Shown here piece by piece: positions 34,024 to 47,100 of a stretch of DNA of 64,000 bases. Location of the stretch: positions 140,726,096 to 140,790,095 of the forward strand of contig CM065802.1 in assembly GCA_033398695.1 (NCBI GenBank). The letters run 5' to 3'. Source of the DNA: Orobanche coerulescens (lineage: Eukaryota; Streptophyta; Magnoliopsida; Lamiales; Orobanchaceae). A program made the position numbers and the translations under genes. How positions within the stretch are numbered: position 1 is the stretch's first letter; each line of letters opens with the position of its first letter. The notes under the pieces are model-generated. The model saw only the letters and a program-made list of their open reading frames with translations. It ran no database searches and was not told the DNA's origin.

Positions 34024-35200
34024 CTTTGCATACAGTTGTCCAATATTGCAGCGCACCAAAGACGTGAATGTCAATTTCCCAATTTCATCACATACAGTCA
34101 CATAGGGAAATGAACAATTAGGACTTGCATCAGGAACCGTGACAACAGTTCACCGACCTACCAAGGGAATATACCTACAACAAGTGACATACATTAGAAA
34201 CATGTATAGAAGTATGATAATTCACATATACCTAATACCACGGCCGTAAAATTTTAATCGGATCACCGAGGCATTATAGATTTGATCGCTCGCTCAAAAC
34301 TTAAAGGGCCAACTTAGAAAGTGCTAAAAGTGAGCTTCACATATATGTTGCTTTTATGAAGCATAAAAAGATAAGCTTTCACAATTCAAAGCTAAAGCAA
34401 GAAGCATAAATCGGTATTCCATTTTAGTATTCACAAATTACAATCCAATAGAACAAAAATCAAAATTCTAACATTGTCCACCTTCATGTGTTAATTGACA
34501 TGTATTTTTAATTTTTCAATTGATGATTGACGAATCTGACCACAAGGTCTACAACTTACTCATGGACCTCGCTCATGTAAGAATATTCCAAAAATCACTA
34601 AAGGTGAAAGTACAATAGCTAAATACCGAAATACATCTTCTTGCAACCATCAACTGGATAGAGCTATCCTCGAAGGATAAACATGCATATAAAACATTGC
34701 CATTAATATAAAAACTATCTTATTATGGAAACAAAAATTTAAATTGCTACTCGCAAAAATATTCGGGGTCACTTTCTTCTCTGATGTCATGTGGATGGCA
34801 TGCATCAACTATCATACGGGACAATGAACTGCCCTTTTCCATAACAATTACATTCCAAGCATGAGGAGAGAAATCCAAGTAACCCTTGACAAGCTCACAA
34901 TGAACACGAGGCTCCATCCGATCACACAGATACTAGAAGCAAAACAAAAGGAAATATTTCAATTCATAAAACTGACCTATTCATTTAAACTGAAAAAAAC
35001 ATGTGTAACAAAAGAGGTACCTTCATGAGCAATGCTCTATGCCAGCAACCACCACCCTGCAGACCCCCAATAGGAACTATAACAGAATTGCGTCTTTCTT
35101 TTATAGATTGAAGATGCTTCTCAAAAATGTCATGCTTCATGACATTCGAACATCGATGGAAGTCGATGTTTACTAGCCCCAAATCATCTCAAATCCATAC
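34024..35200 (-). pseudogene. Captured fragment (three exons) of an EDR1-domain LRR/protein-kinase-like gene
   Basis: Exon A (about 35021-35190) reads DDLGLVNIDFHRCSN, FEKHLQSIKERRNSVIVPIG, CWHRALLMK and ends AAG|GTACC. An 88-bp intron (34933-35020) ends TTCTAG. Exon B (34751-34932) reads YLCDRMEPRVHCELVKGYLD, FSPHAWNVIV, DACHPHDIREESDPEYFCE and ends GA|GTAGC. Exon C (34024-34174) follows TTGTAG and reads YIPLVGR, stop, TVVTVPDASPNCSFPYVTVC, DEIGKLTFTSLVRC. Phases match across both introns. The text fits, from memory, the EDR1-type domain of plant LRR-kinase proteins such as Arabidopsis At1g04210. Introns are kept, so DNA rather than mRNA was captured. A TGA in exon C and the missing remainder show it is non-functional as that protein. 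Confidence 0.8.
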
Positions 35201-35940
35201 ACTTAGTTATATCATCAACATGACAACATAACACACATACATACACACACATTAAACACTCATCTCGCATCACCCCAAGATACAACTACACGGTTGCACT
35301 CGCACAAAGAACGCAAAGATGAGAAGATATCCGATTTAAGCTTAATAATGAGAACAAAATTCGAGCAAAAAATTCCAATTCTTAATCGATAAAAATCAAC
35401 ATAGTAAAAAGGTTAAAGGAATTAGACAACATTATGTGCATTTGCTCGACCATAGTGAAGCACGAATCGAAATAAGATAATGGAACAAACATTATGAACC
35501 GCTTCCTGGCCTCGAACCCACCGCCGAATAACTCCATATCGAGCCCGAATCGACCAAAGTCGAAACTTCAAAAAGCCCTAGATCGATACTGCACTGGACC
35601 TCTATTCGCGAGGCGCCGATGTGCCGGAGATTCGACTAGAATTTTGAACCCAAGTCGGACCTACATATGAACAACCCAAATCGAGCCGAATCGGACTCAA
35701 GGTCACCTCAACCGACCGACTCGACCATGAATTTTGATAGGAAACCGCCGCCGCTACCACTACTGTTTTCACAATCGGTGTGCGTGGATCCGGCAAAGGT
35801 GCATCTTTTGTGTTTCTGTGTAGATTTAATTTATGTGTGTTCTGCAAATTTTGACTTATGGCCGAGAGGGATGAAGAGAGAGAGAGGGAGAGGTCAGAAT
35901 AGAGGAGAGAAATGAGATATCGGCCGACTTAGCATTGAGA
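35201..35940. other. CACTA interior, GC-richer stretch, origin unknown
   Basis: At 35500-35780 the sequence is rich in CGA/CCG (for example AACCGACCGACTCGACC) and unlike its AT-rich surroundings, which could be a captured 5' gene region. A GA-rich run lies at 35875-35910. No protein is recognised on either strand. Confidence 0.4.
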
Positions 35941-36029
35941 AAGGCGTTTAACCTGATTTTTGGGTCCAACTCAATTAAAGATCCAGAATTTTCGGATCCT
36001 TCAATCTAACCTGAATCCAGAATTATCAA

Positions 36030-36250
36030 ATTTCACACTGTTTACTTCAGTAATTATCAAATAAGCGAAGTCTTTGTAATTTAAAATTTATAACTAGCTC
36101 CTACTTTTATGTTTGGTACCATTTACTGAAGTCTATGTGGGTTTTTTACTTCAGTAAATTGAAAAGCGAAATTGTTGTTTGTTTTTACTTCGCTAATATA
36201 GATTACCGAAGTGAGACGTACCGAAGTCTTTGATGTTTATTCTACTAGTG
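36030..36250. repeat. Right subterminal and terminal repeats of the CACTA element
   Basis: TACTTCAGTAATT, GCGAAGTCTTT, ACTGAAGTCTA, ACTTCAGTAAA, ACTTCGCTAA, ACCGAAGTGAG, ACCGAAGTC and the terminal TTCTACTAGTG mirror the left end. Confidence 0.8.
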
Positions 36251-36253
36251 AAC

Positions 36254-37841
36254 ATGCTTGGATTGCAGGTTAAAATATTTGAGAAGGATAGGAGTAACCA
36301 AATCAAACTCGCAATTAAGGTTAATAGCTATTTTAATTGGATTTGATTCACTCCGAGCATATGTAAAATAAGGGATTCTTGAATTATCTTTTGAAAGAGT
36401 GGAGGGATAAGTACATCTTCAACAATCATCTTTTCTTATTTTTATGATGTTAAATGAAAGATTTGTCAAAATTTAAAAGTTACAAGGGCTGAACTGTCAT
36501 AATCCAGAAGTTGTAGGGACTGAAATGTCAAATTCTAAAATTTTGAGGGTTCTTTTGTAGTTTATGAAAAAATAGGGACTAGTCTGTAATATCTGGACAG
36601 TTTAAGGATTAATTTGAATTTCTGTATAAGTTCAGGGACTTGTCCGAAATTTTCTAAAAGTTAAGGGATTGATTTAAAATTTTTAGAAACTTCCGAAGTA
36701 CCGGATTGCAGTTTTTCCAGATTATATATAAATATAAAGATTAGTGTTACCCGAAATCAGCACAGCAACATATTTTCCTCTTTTTCCCCTCGCCCCAGAT
36801 TTTCTATTGCCCCTTTACTTTTTCTGATTGCTTTTCTCAAGACGTGCTCCTTGTTCTGTTTCCTTTATCCTGTTCCTTCTGAGTGAAAGCAGTGAGTGTG
36901 ATTAGCAGCATATATATGCGTGTGTGCGTGTGGCCGCTCGAGGCAAATTTAAAAAAAAAAAAAAAACTGGTTGGCCGCGACCTCCAATCAGGAACTATAA
37001 AAAAATAAAAGATTGGTTGTTTCATTGATTAGATTTAATGTTCTAACTTCACCACAAAAAAAAAAAAGATTTAATGTTCTAAGGGATACAATAGTCTCGC
37101 TAGCTGCACAGAACAAAAAAATACCACCATATTTTATATTATAGATTAATAAACCTACTAATCTCTATTTGATGGACTACTAAACTTAAATTAATCTATC
37201 CGGATTATTAAATATCAATGTTAATAATCCACCGATCAACAACTTTATTAAATAAAAGAAAACAAACTCTCAATAATATAATTCAAGCCTTTAAATTTAA
37301 TAAAGGAACTTATCACAAGTATATGTACCGTACTAAAGTATGACAACGAAATAAAGATGATACATAAAATACTTGATCTATCCGGAAAAAAGGTCAAACT
37401 TTTAGCCCCGTGACCTTATAAGCACTTACTAATATTTGTTGGATATAAGAAACTTTGAACCATTATAAAATCATAATAATGTAAATGAAACTTTTTATAT
37501 TGGTATTGTACCTTATTATATATAGAAAAAAAAAAAGTTGCCTGTTACAAAAGATGGACTCTTTGATGGAACAGATGTTGTAGTCGTTCACAGTATTTCA
37601 GAATGTCGCACGATATAACCCTAACATATGCAAAGACTACGGAATGCATACATGACATCTATCTTAGCTGTGTTTCACCTGATCGGATTCACTAAATTGT
37701 GGACTTATATTGGCAATCCTGCAATTTTGAAACCTAACAAAAATATTTGTTGCATGATAATGTATGCTGTAGCAACTCTTACACCAACAAGGATGATAAT
37801 GGATGTAACTAGGATGCAGTATCCTAATTGTTATCGACTTT
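36254..37841. other. Intergenic DNA downstream of ERCC1, no gene seen
   Basis: 36470-36700 holds a degenerate tandem repeat of about 45 bp with the core AGGGACT(G/T)..TTT (for example TAGGGACTGAAATGTC, TAGGGACTAGTCTGTAA, CAGGGACTTGTCCGAA). The rest is AT-rich with A-runs at about 36950 and 37060. The last 250 bp should include the ERCC1 3' UTR, but I cannot place its end. Confidence 0.5.
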
Positions 37842-38132
37842 TTAATCAGCAACGGTCGCATCTTCTCTCTCATCCAGCACCGGTGTATTTCTCTTGCCAC
37901 CAATACGATCAGAGTATTTTGCAAAGGCAGCCTTAAGGGCAGATTTTACACTCACTTGTGCTTCTTCCTTCTGCTTCTTGCTCCCCACCTCTCGAATTTC
38001 GTTCCCACCCTCATTTCTTTCACTTTCAGACGCAATTCCAGCATGCTCTCCAATTGGATTTCCAGCTGCTGGTACAGGGTTGGAAACTGCACGTTTGAAT
38101 GGCTCGTGAAATGTATCGTACAAGCGCTTTAC
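37842..38132 (-). CDS. ERCC1: ERCC1 exon 9 and stop
   Basis: After CGGCAG it reads [20 protein letters not shown], followed by a charged tail ([28 protein letters not shown]) and TAA at 37842-37844. The HEPF phenylalanine is the residue that packs into XPF in the human complex. Confidence 0.92.
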   Translation of the reverse strand, partial: VKRLYDTFHEPFKRAVSNPVPAAGNPIGEHAGIASESERNEGGNEIREVGSKKQKEEAQVSVKSALKAAFAKYSDRIGGKRNTPVLDEREDATVAD

Positions 38133-41100
38133 CTGCCGTACTTCAAAAGAACTTATGAGAATATGTTGATGGGTAATATTTTGCAAAACACCAATAAATA
38201 CAGTGTTGTAAAAATCGGTCAACTCGGACGAGTGCTAGAATCTCGGCTCTCAACAGAGCCGAGTTGGAACTACTCGGGTTAATAATTGGCTTTTGCCAAA
38301 CTCGGTCAAACTCGATAAAGTTCGGACTATCAGGGGAATACTCGGATTTTTCTTTTTTTTTTTTTTTGGCAAATTTAATACTTAAACTTTTTATTAAGCA
38401 AATGACTTGTATGTCTATCATATACATCAATTTACCCAGGTCCATAACTACAACGAGAATATATATTCTACCCAAGTAAATAGAATAACATTATAGTTTA
38501 ATATATGCCCAATTATACAAATATTTAATAAGTTAAATATTAATTAAAATCATTCAATATTTTTATTGGTTATTACATTTTAAATATATTGTTAGTCATT
38601 AGTTTACTGATCCAGTTAAAGCTGCGAGCATGTATGTATTACTTGACTCTTTATTTCGCATTGTTTTTGTCTCTTATTGCTTGAATCCCGCATTTATGCA
38701 ACAAAATTTGAAAAATAATATCTGATTAGTTCTCCAATTACTCTTTCTCGAGTACTCATATTTCATAGACTTAACTCAGTAGAACCGATTTCCGATTTTT
38801 ACAACCTTGATAAATACACAAAACAATTACATATAGATAAAAATTGATCCATTCTGCAACAGAAGGCCAATTCTAATGATATTCCCTTTGAAAACACATA
38901 ATACGAATGGATTTATAAAATCCAAGGTATTCCGAGGAGAGTGTGAGAGTAAGAATTTGCAGAATTGGCCTGATCCTTATGGACAAGATTTAGCAGCCGA
39001 CTTTTAAAAAGCAGGTATACAAAATACGTGCATTCTTCAAGCCCCCCCACCCCCACCCCTCCAAAAGGATTAACCAGCATATACACTTCTTAATGAAAAA
39101 ACACTCAAGACTACCTTCCGTTCTCCAATGCCAGGGCAACGAGCGAGATCTTCCATTGATGCATCCATAATATGGGAAAGAGACTGCAGTTTTATGTAAT
39201 TTGAGTTTAATGGAAAAGAACAAAAGTACCTGCAACCAACGACAAAATAAAAAACACCAGCCACAGGCTTACCCCAAATGTAGACCCAAGAGTAACAACA
39301 TCTGTCTTGTTAATATGTCGTACTGCTGTGAGTGCATGATTCAACTACAGCAGAAGAAGGCATTGCATTTGTTCAGATCACTTCAATGAGCAGCAATAAT
39401 ATCTCATAATAATAAAATAATGGCGATAATTTTTAGATCTAGGTCAGCATTTGCGTGTGAACTTGTCAATAAAGAAAGTTGATAACTGGCCAAAAGAAAA
39501 TGAGTTATACCCGTGATAGGTAGTCCATATCCATTTGTCCCTGAATAAGATCCGCAGGTTTATTTTCATAAACTTTAAATGTCTCCAAGTATCGACCACA
39601 TTCTTCCAAGCTACATAAACAGGCCAACAAACAGCACGTATACAATAGGGTATGAATCTGATGACAGATAAGAAAGGGGGAAAGAAGAAACTTATCGTTT
39701 AAGGTTTTCAACAAATCAATTTCCCGTAAAAAAAATAAAATAAAACAAGTACATCTTACACTCGACCTGTAAAAGTTCAAGGTTCAGTTTATTCAGTAAC
39801 TCGTATATTTCTTTAACTCCCAACTAAATATTGAAAATAGTAATCTATCTTATATATAACTTGGTGTTTTCTATTGCTTGCGCGCTACATAGCGCGCTTT
39901 TGCGCAAAAAAAATTGAAAACGTCATATAGCACATGACCAGTAACTTCCGCACCTGTTTTGCACACGCCATCTGCTTACGCGGCAACGAGGAGCAATTAC
40001 CCGCGCGATTTGCGCTATCGCACGAAAGGCGTGGGGCATTAGGTTAAATTTAGAAAGAGTACTTGGAGAACTAATCGGATCGAGGCCTGCATAAATGTCA
40101 ACGCTTGAGTGCGACGAAGAGAATCGAGGTGAATCGGAAGAGAATGAGGAGGTTCCATTACTCCAGCATTGCGGATAAGGCAGTTGAATTTGCCGGTTTT
40201 CGATAGATCTGACCCGAATGGATGATTAGCCTGGGCAGAACAATAGTTTGATCTCCACGGCACCCCGAAGAACAGCGCACTAACCTAGCCATGGTGCCAT
40301 GGAAGGGACAACTTTTAGGGTGGTTGTTGGATGCGGTCCAGGAAGGGGAATTTTCCGTGGTTGGAATTTTCTCAGGCCATGGTTAGGCGTTTTTACGCGA
40401 GATATAAGGGGAACCGGTACAAGAGGTTAGCCGCGGTTAAGCAAAGAATGTCAGTGGATGCATATATCCACGAATGTATCCAGCTCGCACCCAAGTTATC
40501 GGGCTGCAAGAGGAGCATTATCGAGGTTACTTTATGAACGGGTTGAGCGAGTCGATCCGCGTCAATTTGCGAGTTCAGGATCCAGATCAGATCCACAGGA
40601 CTTGGATATGGCCATGCAAATGGCCCTTGACATCGAGGCTAAATTGGTAGTTGACCGGGGAGGCAATTTCGAACGGACCTCAAATGTACCACCAAGGGTA
40701 TACATGGGAGGATTCGACCCACCAACCCAGTTCGCCCATTCAGCACCCAGGACCGTAGGCCCGAGAGGGAGGTTGCAGACCAACGAATTATTTCCCTAGA
40801 TCGAAAAGACCAAATATCCGAGGCTCTAAGCGGAGAATGACCCAGAAAGAATACAATGATTTAAGGGCAACGAGGTTGTGCTTCCGGTGCCGAGAACCCT
40901 ATCACCCTTAACACGAATGCCCAAGCAAGCAGTTGCGAGTGATGCTTGCTGGGAAAGAGGGGATGCTGGAAACCAAGTTGGTAGAGGTGGAGGAATCTGG
41001 GGGAAAAGAAGAAGGTGAAGTAAGGGAAGAAGGAGCCTTGTCTTTATTATCCATGACAGGTATATCGGGTCCCGATACGATGCGGATAGGGGGTCAGCTT

Positions 41101-44100
41101 GGCGATCGGGCAGTATCAACATTAGTAGATAGTATGGCCAGTGATAATTTTATCTCCAAATAATTAGTACGAGAGTTGCGGTTACGGGCGATGGTGAGGT
41201 GAATTTTGAAATTCGTTTGGGGGGTGGTCAATGGCAAAATTCGGCAGGGTTGTGTAAGGAGCTAGTGATAGAATTTGAGGCAGGATACGAGGCGAGAGTT
41301 GACTGCTACGTCTTTCTCCTGGGCGGGGTGGACGTGATCTTGGGAGTGGCATGGTTAAGGACCCTGGGGGAAGTTTGGTGTACTGGCAAACTATGATGAT
41401 GAAATTCCAAGACGGGCCGCGGGCCGTGTGTTTACGGGAGAGCCCGAGTCAGTTCCGAGCTCAAGCATCTCCCAGATTCTTGATACGTGAAGGGGATATG
41501 AGTTTTGGACCATTATAGTGGGTGATGGGATGGGCGCAAGGAGGGGCCGCCGAGCAGGGTCGTGTGTTTACGAGGGAGCCGGATTCATTCCCGAGCTCAA
41601 GCATCTCGGGTTCGGATCTATTTGGACCAGTGGCAATCTAAAGAGGAAGGATGTGAAAAAGTCACGCAAGTATTAGTACAACGGAAGGGGAAGTCACCAG
41701 ATGGGCGACTTGGGTGGATGTGGAAAGTATTGTGGAGCGGAGCGGTTCGAACAACCCGGATCATGGCCGAGCAAAGAAGGACAGCCGATCAGAACGGGGT
41801 GGCCCACACCGTGACCGACCAGAGAAGGGTGGACGATCAGAGCAGGGCGATGAGGCCGACCCGGACTGTAGCCGATCAGAGCAAGGGGTCCGAGCAGAGC
41901 AAGGGGGCCGAGAAGAGCAGGGAGACTCGGCCGACCAGAGCCGTAGCCGAGCAGAAGACTCAGTTCCTCGGCGGGTCTATTCGAGATGTAGGAAGAGTAA
42001 TTAATTATTATTATTATTAAATTATGGAAGTTCTGGTTATATTAGGTCTCTTAGTATTTTTTATATTGTGGAGTTATGATTATGTTAGATCTCTTTCCTA
42101 ATTAAGAGACATATGGGTCTATATATTGAGGTTATTGAGGTTAAGAATTATTATTGAGAAATAATTATATTCAGGCTTCGACTTGGGACATGACATTATC
42201 TTGTCGAGTATCTTTTGATTATCAGTTTGTTCTTCAATTTTTCTTTTCTTTAATCCCGTCGTAACAGTATTTCTCTCTGTGGCCTCGTTTGAGGATTTGA
42301 TATTTCAATTACAGTTAGCTTAGGTGTGTTGATTCGTCCTCTCTTACATGTATTTTTTGGCATAGCTAAGAAAAAGCTATGCCAAAAGGATTGTGTTTTA
42401 CTCCCAGGAAACAAAAGTAAAAGTACAAAGGATTAATTGTGAAGTTTACAGTTGTACAATTTATTATTCCCCACACAACGTATGAGGTGCAAACTTCATA
42501 TAGAAAAGATACCTCCAACCACATAAAAGAGTGCAGTCATGGAGTAGAGCTGTTTTTGTGACTTCAAGTAAAGGCTTAACGACATCTTCCTGTTACCAAC
42601 AGTGAAAGAATTAGAGAACCAGACAAAGATCAAGTCATAAAAGAATATCTTTACAAAGTCTCACCACATCAACATGGCACAATACAACACGAAGTTTGAA
42701 GTTTTTCTGCAGTTCCCTTATCCGAAAATACAGGTAATCTGGATGCAGAAGATGATAGCGAAGGCTGAAAACAAAATAGGATTAGAAACAAAATAGGATG
42801 TTGATGACCTCCACAGGTGTATTTCATAAGAAATGCAAGAGGGCACTTCACTAAATATAAAGCTATGCCAGAAAGTATGTCACCGTTGCCACAAGCTGCA
42901 AACAGGAATTCATTTATTTCACAAGTGTCAATTACAAACAGGGAAGCAAAATCAGTAATAAAGTATTTACAAACGAATGACTAGATAGACATGTTTACAT
43001 GAGCACTAAAGGAAAACAAGAAGCTAAGCTCAGACAAGAGAAAGGAAAACTACATGCAGTTATCCATTTAAAACCTGAAGAAACAAATGCAATTTCTTTC
43101 TTAACATTTTACAGGTACAATGACTGGAACTCTGACCAATGTTATTACCACAAGTATATAAAACTTAAAAATCTAGATCAGTTTTTCACATAAAATTGTA
43201 CTAGAATAAAAGAGAAATCCTCATGAATACTACTGATGTCCTCCTTGAACCCATCAAATAAGCGCATTTCACTTTCTCATTTTCTTACTTGAGATTATTT
43301 GTAGCAGAGAAAAGCAGAATACAGAATAGTAGAAATTAAGTTTTGATGTTAAAAATATAGTTTTAAGGGGAGTGCAGTGTAATGCCCCACAAATTCCACT
43401 GATCATTGGATAAGATAACTAATATATGGTCAAGATAAGACTTGATATTGCCGAGGACAGATTCTTCTGGCTAGCCTGCAGAGTGATGTTGCTCGATTAG
43501 TTGCAGAGCGGTGTACTTGTCAGACGGCTAAGAGTAGAAAGCAAAATACGGGTTTATAAACTCCTCTTCCAGTTCTCCATGCTCATTTCAAAGATCTTTG
43601 TATGGATTTCGTGTTATGATTGTGTAAGACACACAAGGGTATGATTCAGTTTTTGTATAGTGGATTGTTTCACAAAGATTGCTCATTTTATTTCTAGCAG
43701 CTGATAGCTGCTCGTGTTTCCTCGATCTTCTTTAGCGAGGTAGTAATGATACATGGTTTCCCTTTGAGTATAGTTTCTAACAAAGATGTGAAGTTTGTGA
43801 GCTATTTTTGGATGACTCTCTCGAAGTTACTTGGGACTACTCTTAAGTTCTCTACAACGTATCCCTCACAGACTGATGGGCAAACCAAAGTCGTTAATAA
43901 GAATCTATGAGATTCAATAGGTATCTTGTCGGCGAACAAGTGTCCACTTAGGATAGAATATTACTTACGGCCGGAGTTTGCATATAATAGTTCTGGTAAT
44001 AAGTTTATGGGGGTCGGTCCTTTTGAGGATTATATTGGTCGTCAGCCTAGAAAACCTATAGATTTAGATTTCCTTCCACCTGCATATAGGTCTAGTGAGT

Positions 44101-47100
44101 CTGTAGAGTCTTTTTGCACTATTACATTCATCAATTGTATGCTAAGATAGGTAAGAAAAATAATTTAAGCAAAAAAAAAATATATATATATATAAGTCTG
44201 TTGTAGATGTTCATCAAAGGTTTCTTGAGTATAATGAAGATGATCAAGTTATGTTGCGACACCATAGTGAGAGCCTACCTCCAAATGCTTGGAAGAAAGT
44301 GCATGCTAAGAGCATGGATCCATTCTGGATTCGAAAGGTCGGTGCTAGTGCTTACGAGTTAGATCTTCCTAGTGATGTAACTATTGGTCCATTGTTTAAT
44401 GTGGAAGATCTTACTCCATTTCATGGACCTTATATTTCCCCATGTTCTTCACCTTATTCATCCTTGTCTTCTTAACCTGCTATTGTGCTTGTTTCGCCCG
44501 TTTTTTCTAGTCCCATTAAGCATATGCTAGTTGATTGTATCCACCGCGCCTCTGCCTGTTTTTCGTAACAAACAGCACAAGTGTACGTTGATGTTCTAGA
44601 TGAGAAGTTTCTCCTGACTCGATGCGGTGGTTATTGACAATATTTGGTGCATTGGCGTGACAGGTCAGAGGATGACCATACTTGGATTGATACTGCAGAG
44701 TTTCACCGGCTTCCTCCAAATCTTCTCGAGCATTACCCAGCATTGAGTTCGACAGAGCGAACTTCCCGTAGTTGGGAGAGTTAATAGGGATCAGTCCCGT
44801 TATTTTAAATCCTCATATTTCAATTATGTTGATCGAGACTTTTATTTATTTTATGTTGGGCTTTATTTGATTTTAACCCACCAGCTTTGTGCTTTAGGCT
44901 ATTAGGATTTATTTATTTTAGTCCACTTTTTTAGGCTTAGCCCATTATGGTTTCATTTTATTTCACGCTTGGTATTACTCTTGTAACATAGCGATCATCG
45001 TTTTCTTCCTACTAAGGTTGGAAATTACTTGGGGTAGTGATTGAGTTGCGATACAATCACCTAATTTTGTTAATTTTATGTTGTTCAATTGTTGTCCTAC
45101 ATCACATTGTTGTTTCATCGGCGTGGGCACTGCCGACCTGAATATCACTTTGAGTTGGTGGTTCACGTAAGCACCTTTCATAAAACATTTTGGTAAGTGT
45201 TTTCATCTTATTTTTATGATTATTAATTGAACATTATCTATAAACTGATTCTTCAAAACTTGTAATATTGGAAACTCTAGCTAGCTCGATTCGTTTACGC
45301 CAACAACCAATTTTAAATCATTCTTTATGTTTAGGTGATGCCTTAACAACAATGTGAAGTATGATGTGATTGTAGAGATCCAAGAGGAGTCTAAGTGTGG
45401 GGAGAATTTGTGACCCCAACTTAGGCAGTCTTGTGGTTCCGGGTATTATGGATTCCTCGCTCGATGTTGATTCTTGTGCTTAAATACGAGCTTGGTCGAC
45501 CATGATTTATCTATGTTACCGTCTCATGAGCTTGATGATAAAAGGTTAACCAGCATATTTCGGGTGACCGGTGTCCCGTCCTTTGCTCAACGAACATCTT
45601 CATTTTTTACGAGGACACCCTTCCTGGGCTATTTCCTAGTTACTTCCTAGTTACGGCCACGCATTATTTTTGGTCTACATGGTTGCTTGCGTGCATTCCG
45701 GCAAGAATATAGAAATAATCGGTTTTTCATGTTCGCCTTTCTACATGCCGCGCTTGTTTTTACATGACGGAAATACAAAGGTGTGACAGAAATACAAAGG
45801 CGTTAAGGCCTTCGAGCTAGCAACGTTAGAAAAGCACTTCTTAGCATATACTCGTTTTCTTGCCTTTTTGCATATATTCCTCGTTCGTTTCATGCTTTAT
45901 TGCTTCTAATCTTCTTTTCATTTTTTCATATTTGTTGTTGTAGGCGAAAAAACGAGTCACGAGGCAGAAAACAGCAAAAAAATAAGCATTTCGAAAAAAA
46001 ATTACTCGGAACCGCCGGGGATGACCGAGGGATCGAGTCAACATGAGACCGACACTGCGGCAACTTAGCATTTGTGTTGATATTTAAATTCAAAAGAGTG
46101 TTACACTTAAGTATGTGTGTATGATGTTTCCTACAATTGCTGGATTTGCGGCATTAATTAGGATCGGGTTTGTTGATATGTAGATTAGGGAAAGTAAATG
46201 TTAGCCAGAACCGTGAAGTAGTTTGTGTTTCATGAAGTGGTCGGTTGTGCTTGGTTGTGTTCCGATGCTCTACGCCTTGAATTTACAAAGAAATATGCTT
46301 CTGAAACTAAGTTTTTGAAAAACATGAAAATATAGTTCTTATAATTGGAAGTAACATCAAATGAGAAGTGACCCGATGCATGAAGCCTCGAAGGAGAGGT
46401 CCTTATGATAGGTGACTCAGGCTTAGATGCTTCAGTGAAATACCTAAAACTTGATCAAGAGCTTGTTGTCGCTAAAGTAATGATAAGTTAAAGTAATCTC
46501 TATCACGTTGAATGGTAGCATGAACATTGCATCTAGAATGCAAAAAAAAATTAGTATATGCATGAGTAGTTTGGGGCTAGTGCATTTATAGATACACTAC
46601 CACTGGCATGGGGTACGACTCGTGATAATTGGGCACTTGTATGAAGGACAACGCGTTTGTAATCTAGCATTCCACCTAGCTAATTTACAATATCTACATT
46701 CTCTAAGGTCCGAATTAAGGTGTCGCCGTGTCGGGGTAAGTCGATTAGGCTATGATTGCTATGAATTTAGATAGGCCATTCTTCTCCTTTTAGATCTTGT
46801 TGCACGATTGTTTTGCTTGAGGACAAGCAATTGGTCAAGTGTGGGGAGTTGTTTTGACCGTTTTAGTTAGTGTTTTTATTGTTATTTTAGTCGCTTAATG
46901 TTGTAGTTTTCGTGGTTTTTAACTCGTTTCATAGGACTTTTGGTTCTTTTCATGTATTTTTTGGAATTTTCGAAAAATCATATTTTTATAGGTGGAAACA
47001 TGACACGGGAGATAATTTGTAGAAGACAAACGCTCTTCGTACGATAGAATAAGATAAGTTCTTAATATCTGAATGTTGAAATCTTGATACATTTTCAATC

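Larger units (their letters stand above)
31790..36250. mobile_element. Complete non-autonomous CACTA (En/Spm) transposon with captured gene exons (4461 bp)
   Basis: The left end reads CACTATAAGAATAAACGTCA and the right end, complemented, CACTAGTAGAATAAACATCA, followed in both cases by AAGACTTCG. The 3-bp duplication AAC flanks both ends (31787-31789 and 36251-36253). Subterminal repeats built on ACTTCG/CGAAGT lie at 31805-32060 and 36030-36245. No TnpA or TnpD-like transposase is seen, so movement would depend on a related autonomous copy. The middle carries three exons of a host gene on the minus strand. Confidence 0.9.
39611..42512 (-). other. ERCC1: ERCC1 intron 5 (2902 bp) enlarged by a gypsy fragment
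   Basis: The intron is bounded by GGAG|GTATC (42513/42512) and ATGTAG (39611). 39840-40030 is a GC-rich patch with CGCGC words. 40321-41400 carries gypsy gag-protease in the antisense direction to ERCC1. 41401-42340 is repeat-derived non-coding DNA. A short minus-strand frame at 40039-40263 includes [12 protein letters not shown], faintly like a short-chain dehydrogenase, which is too little to call. Confidence 0.85.

Noticed and set aside
40039..40263. Short-chain dehydrogenase gene fragment
   Set aside because: Only [12 protein letters not shown] resembles the NNAG motif; no cofactor-binding glycine motif or YxxxK follows in any frame.
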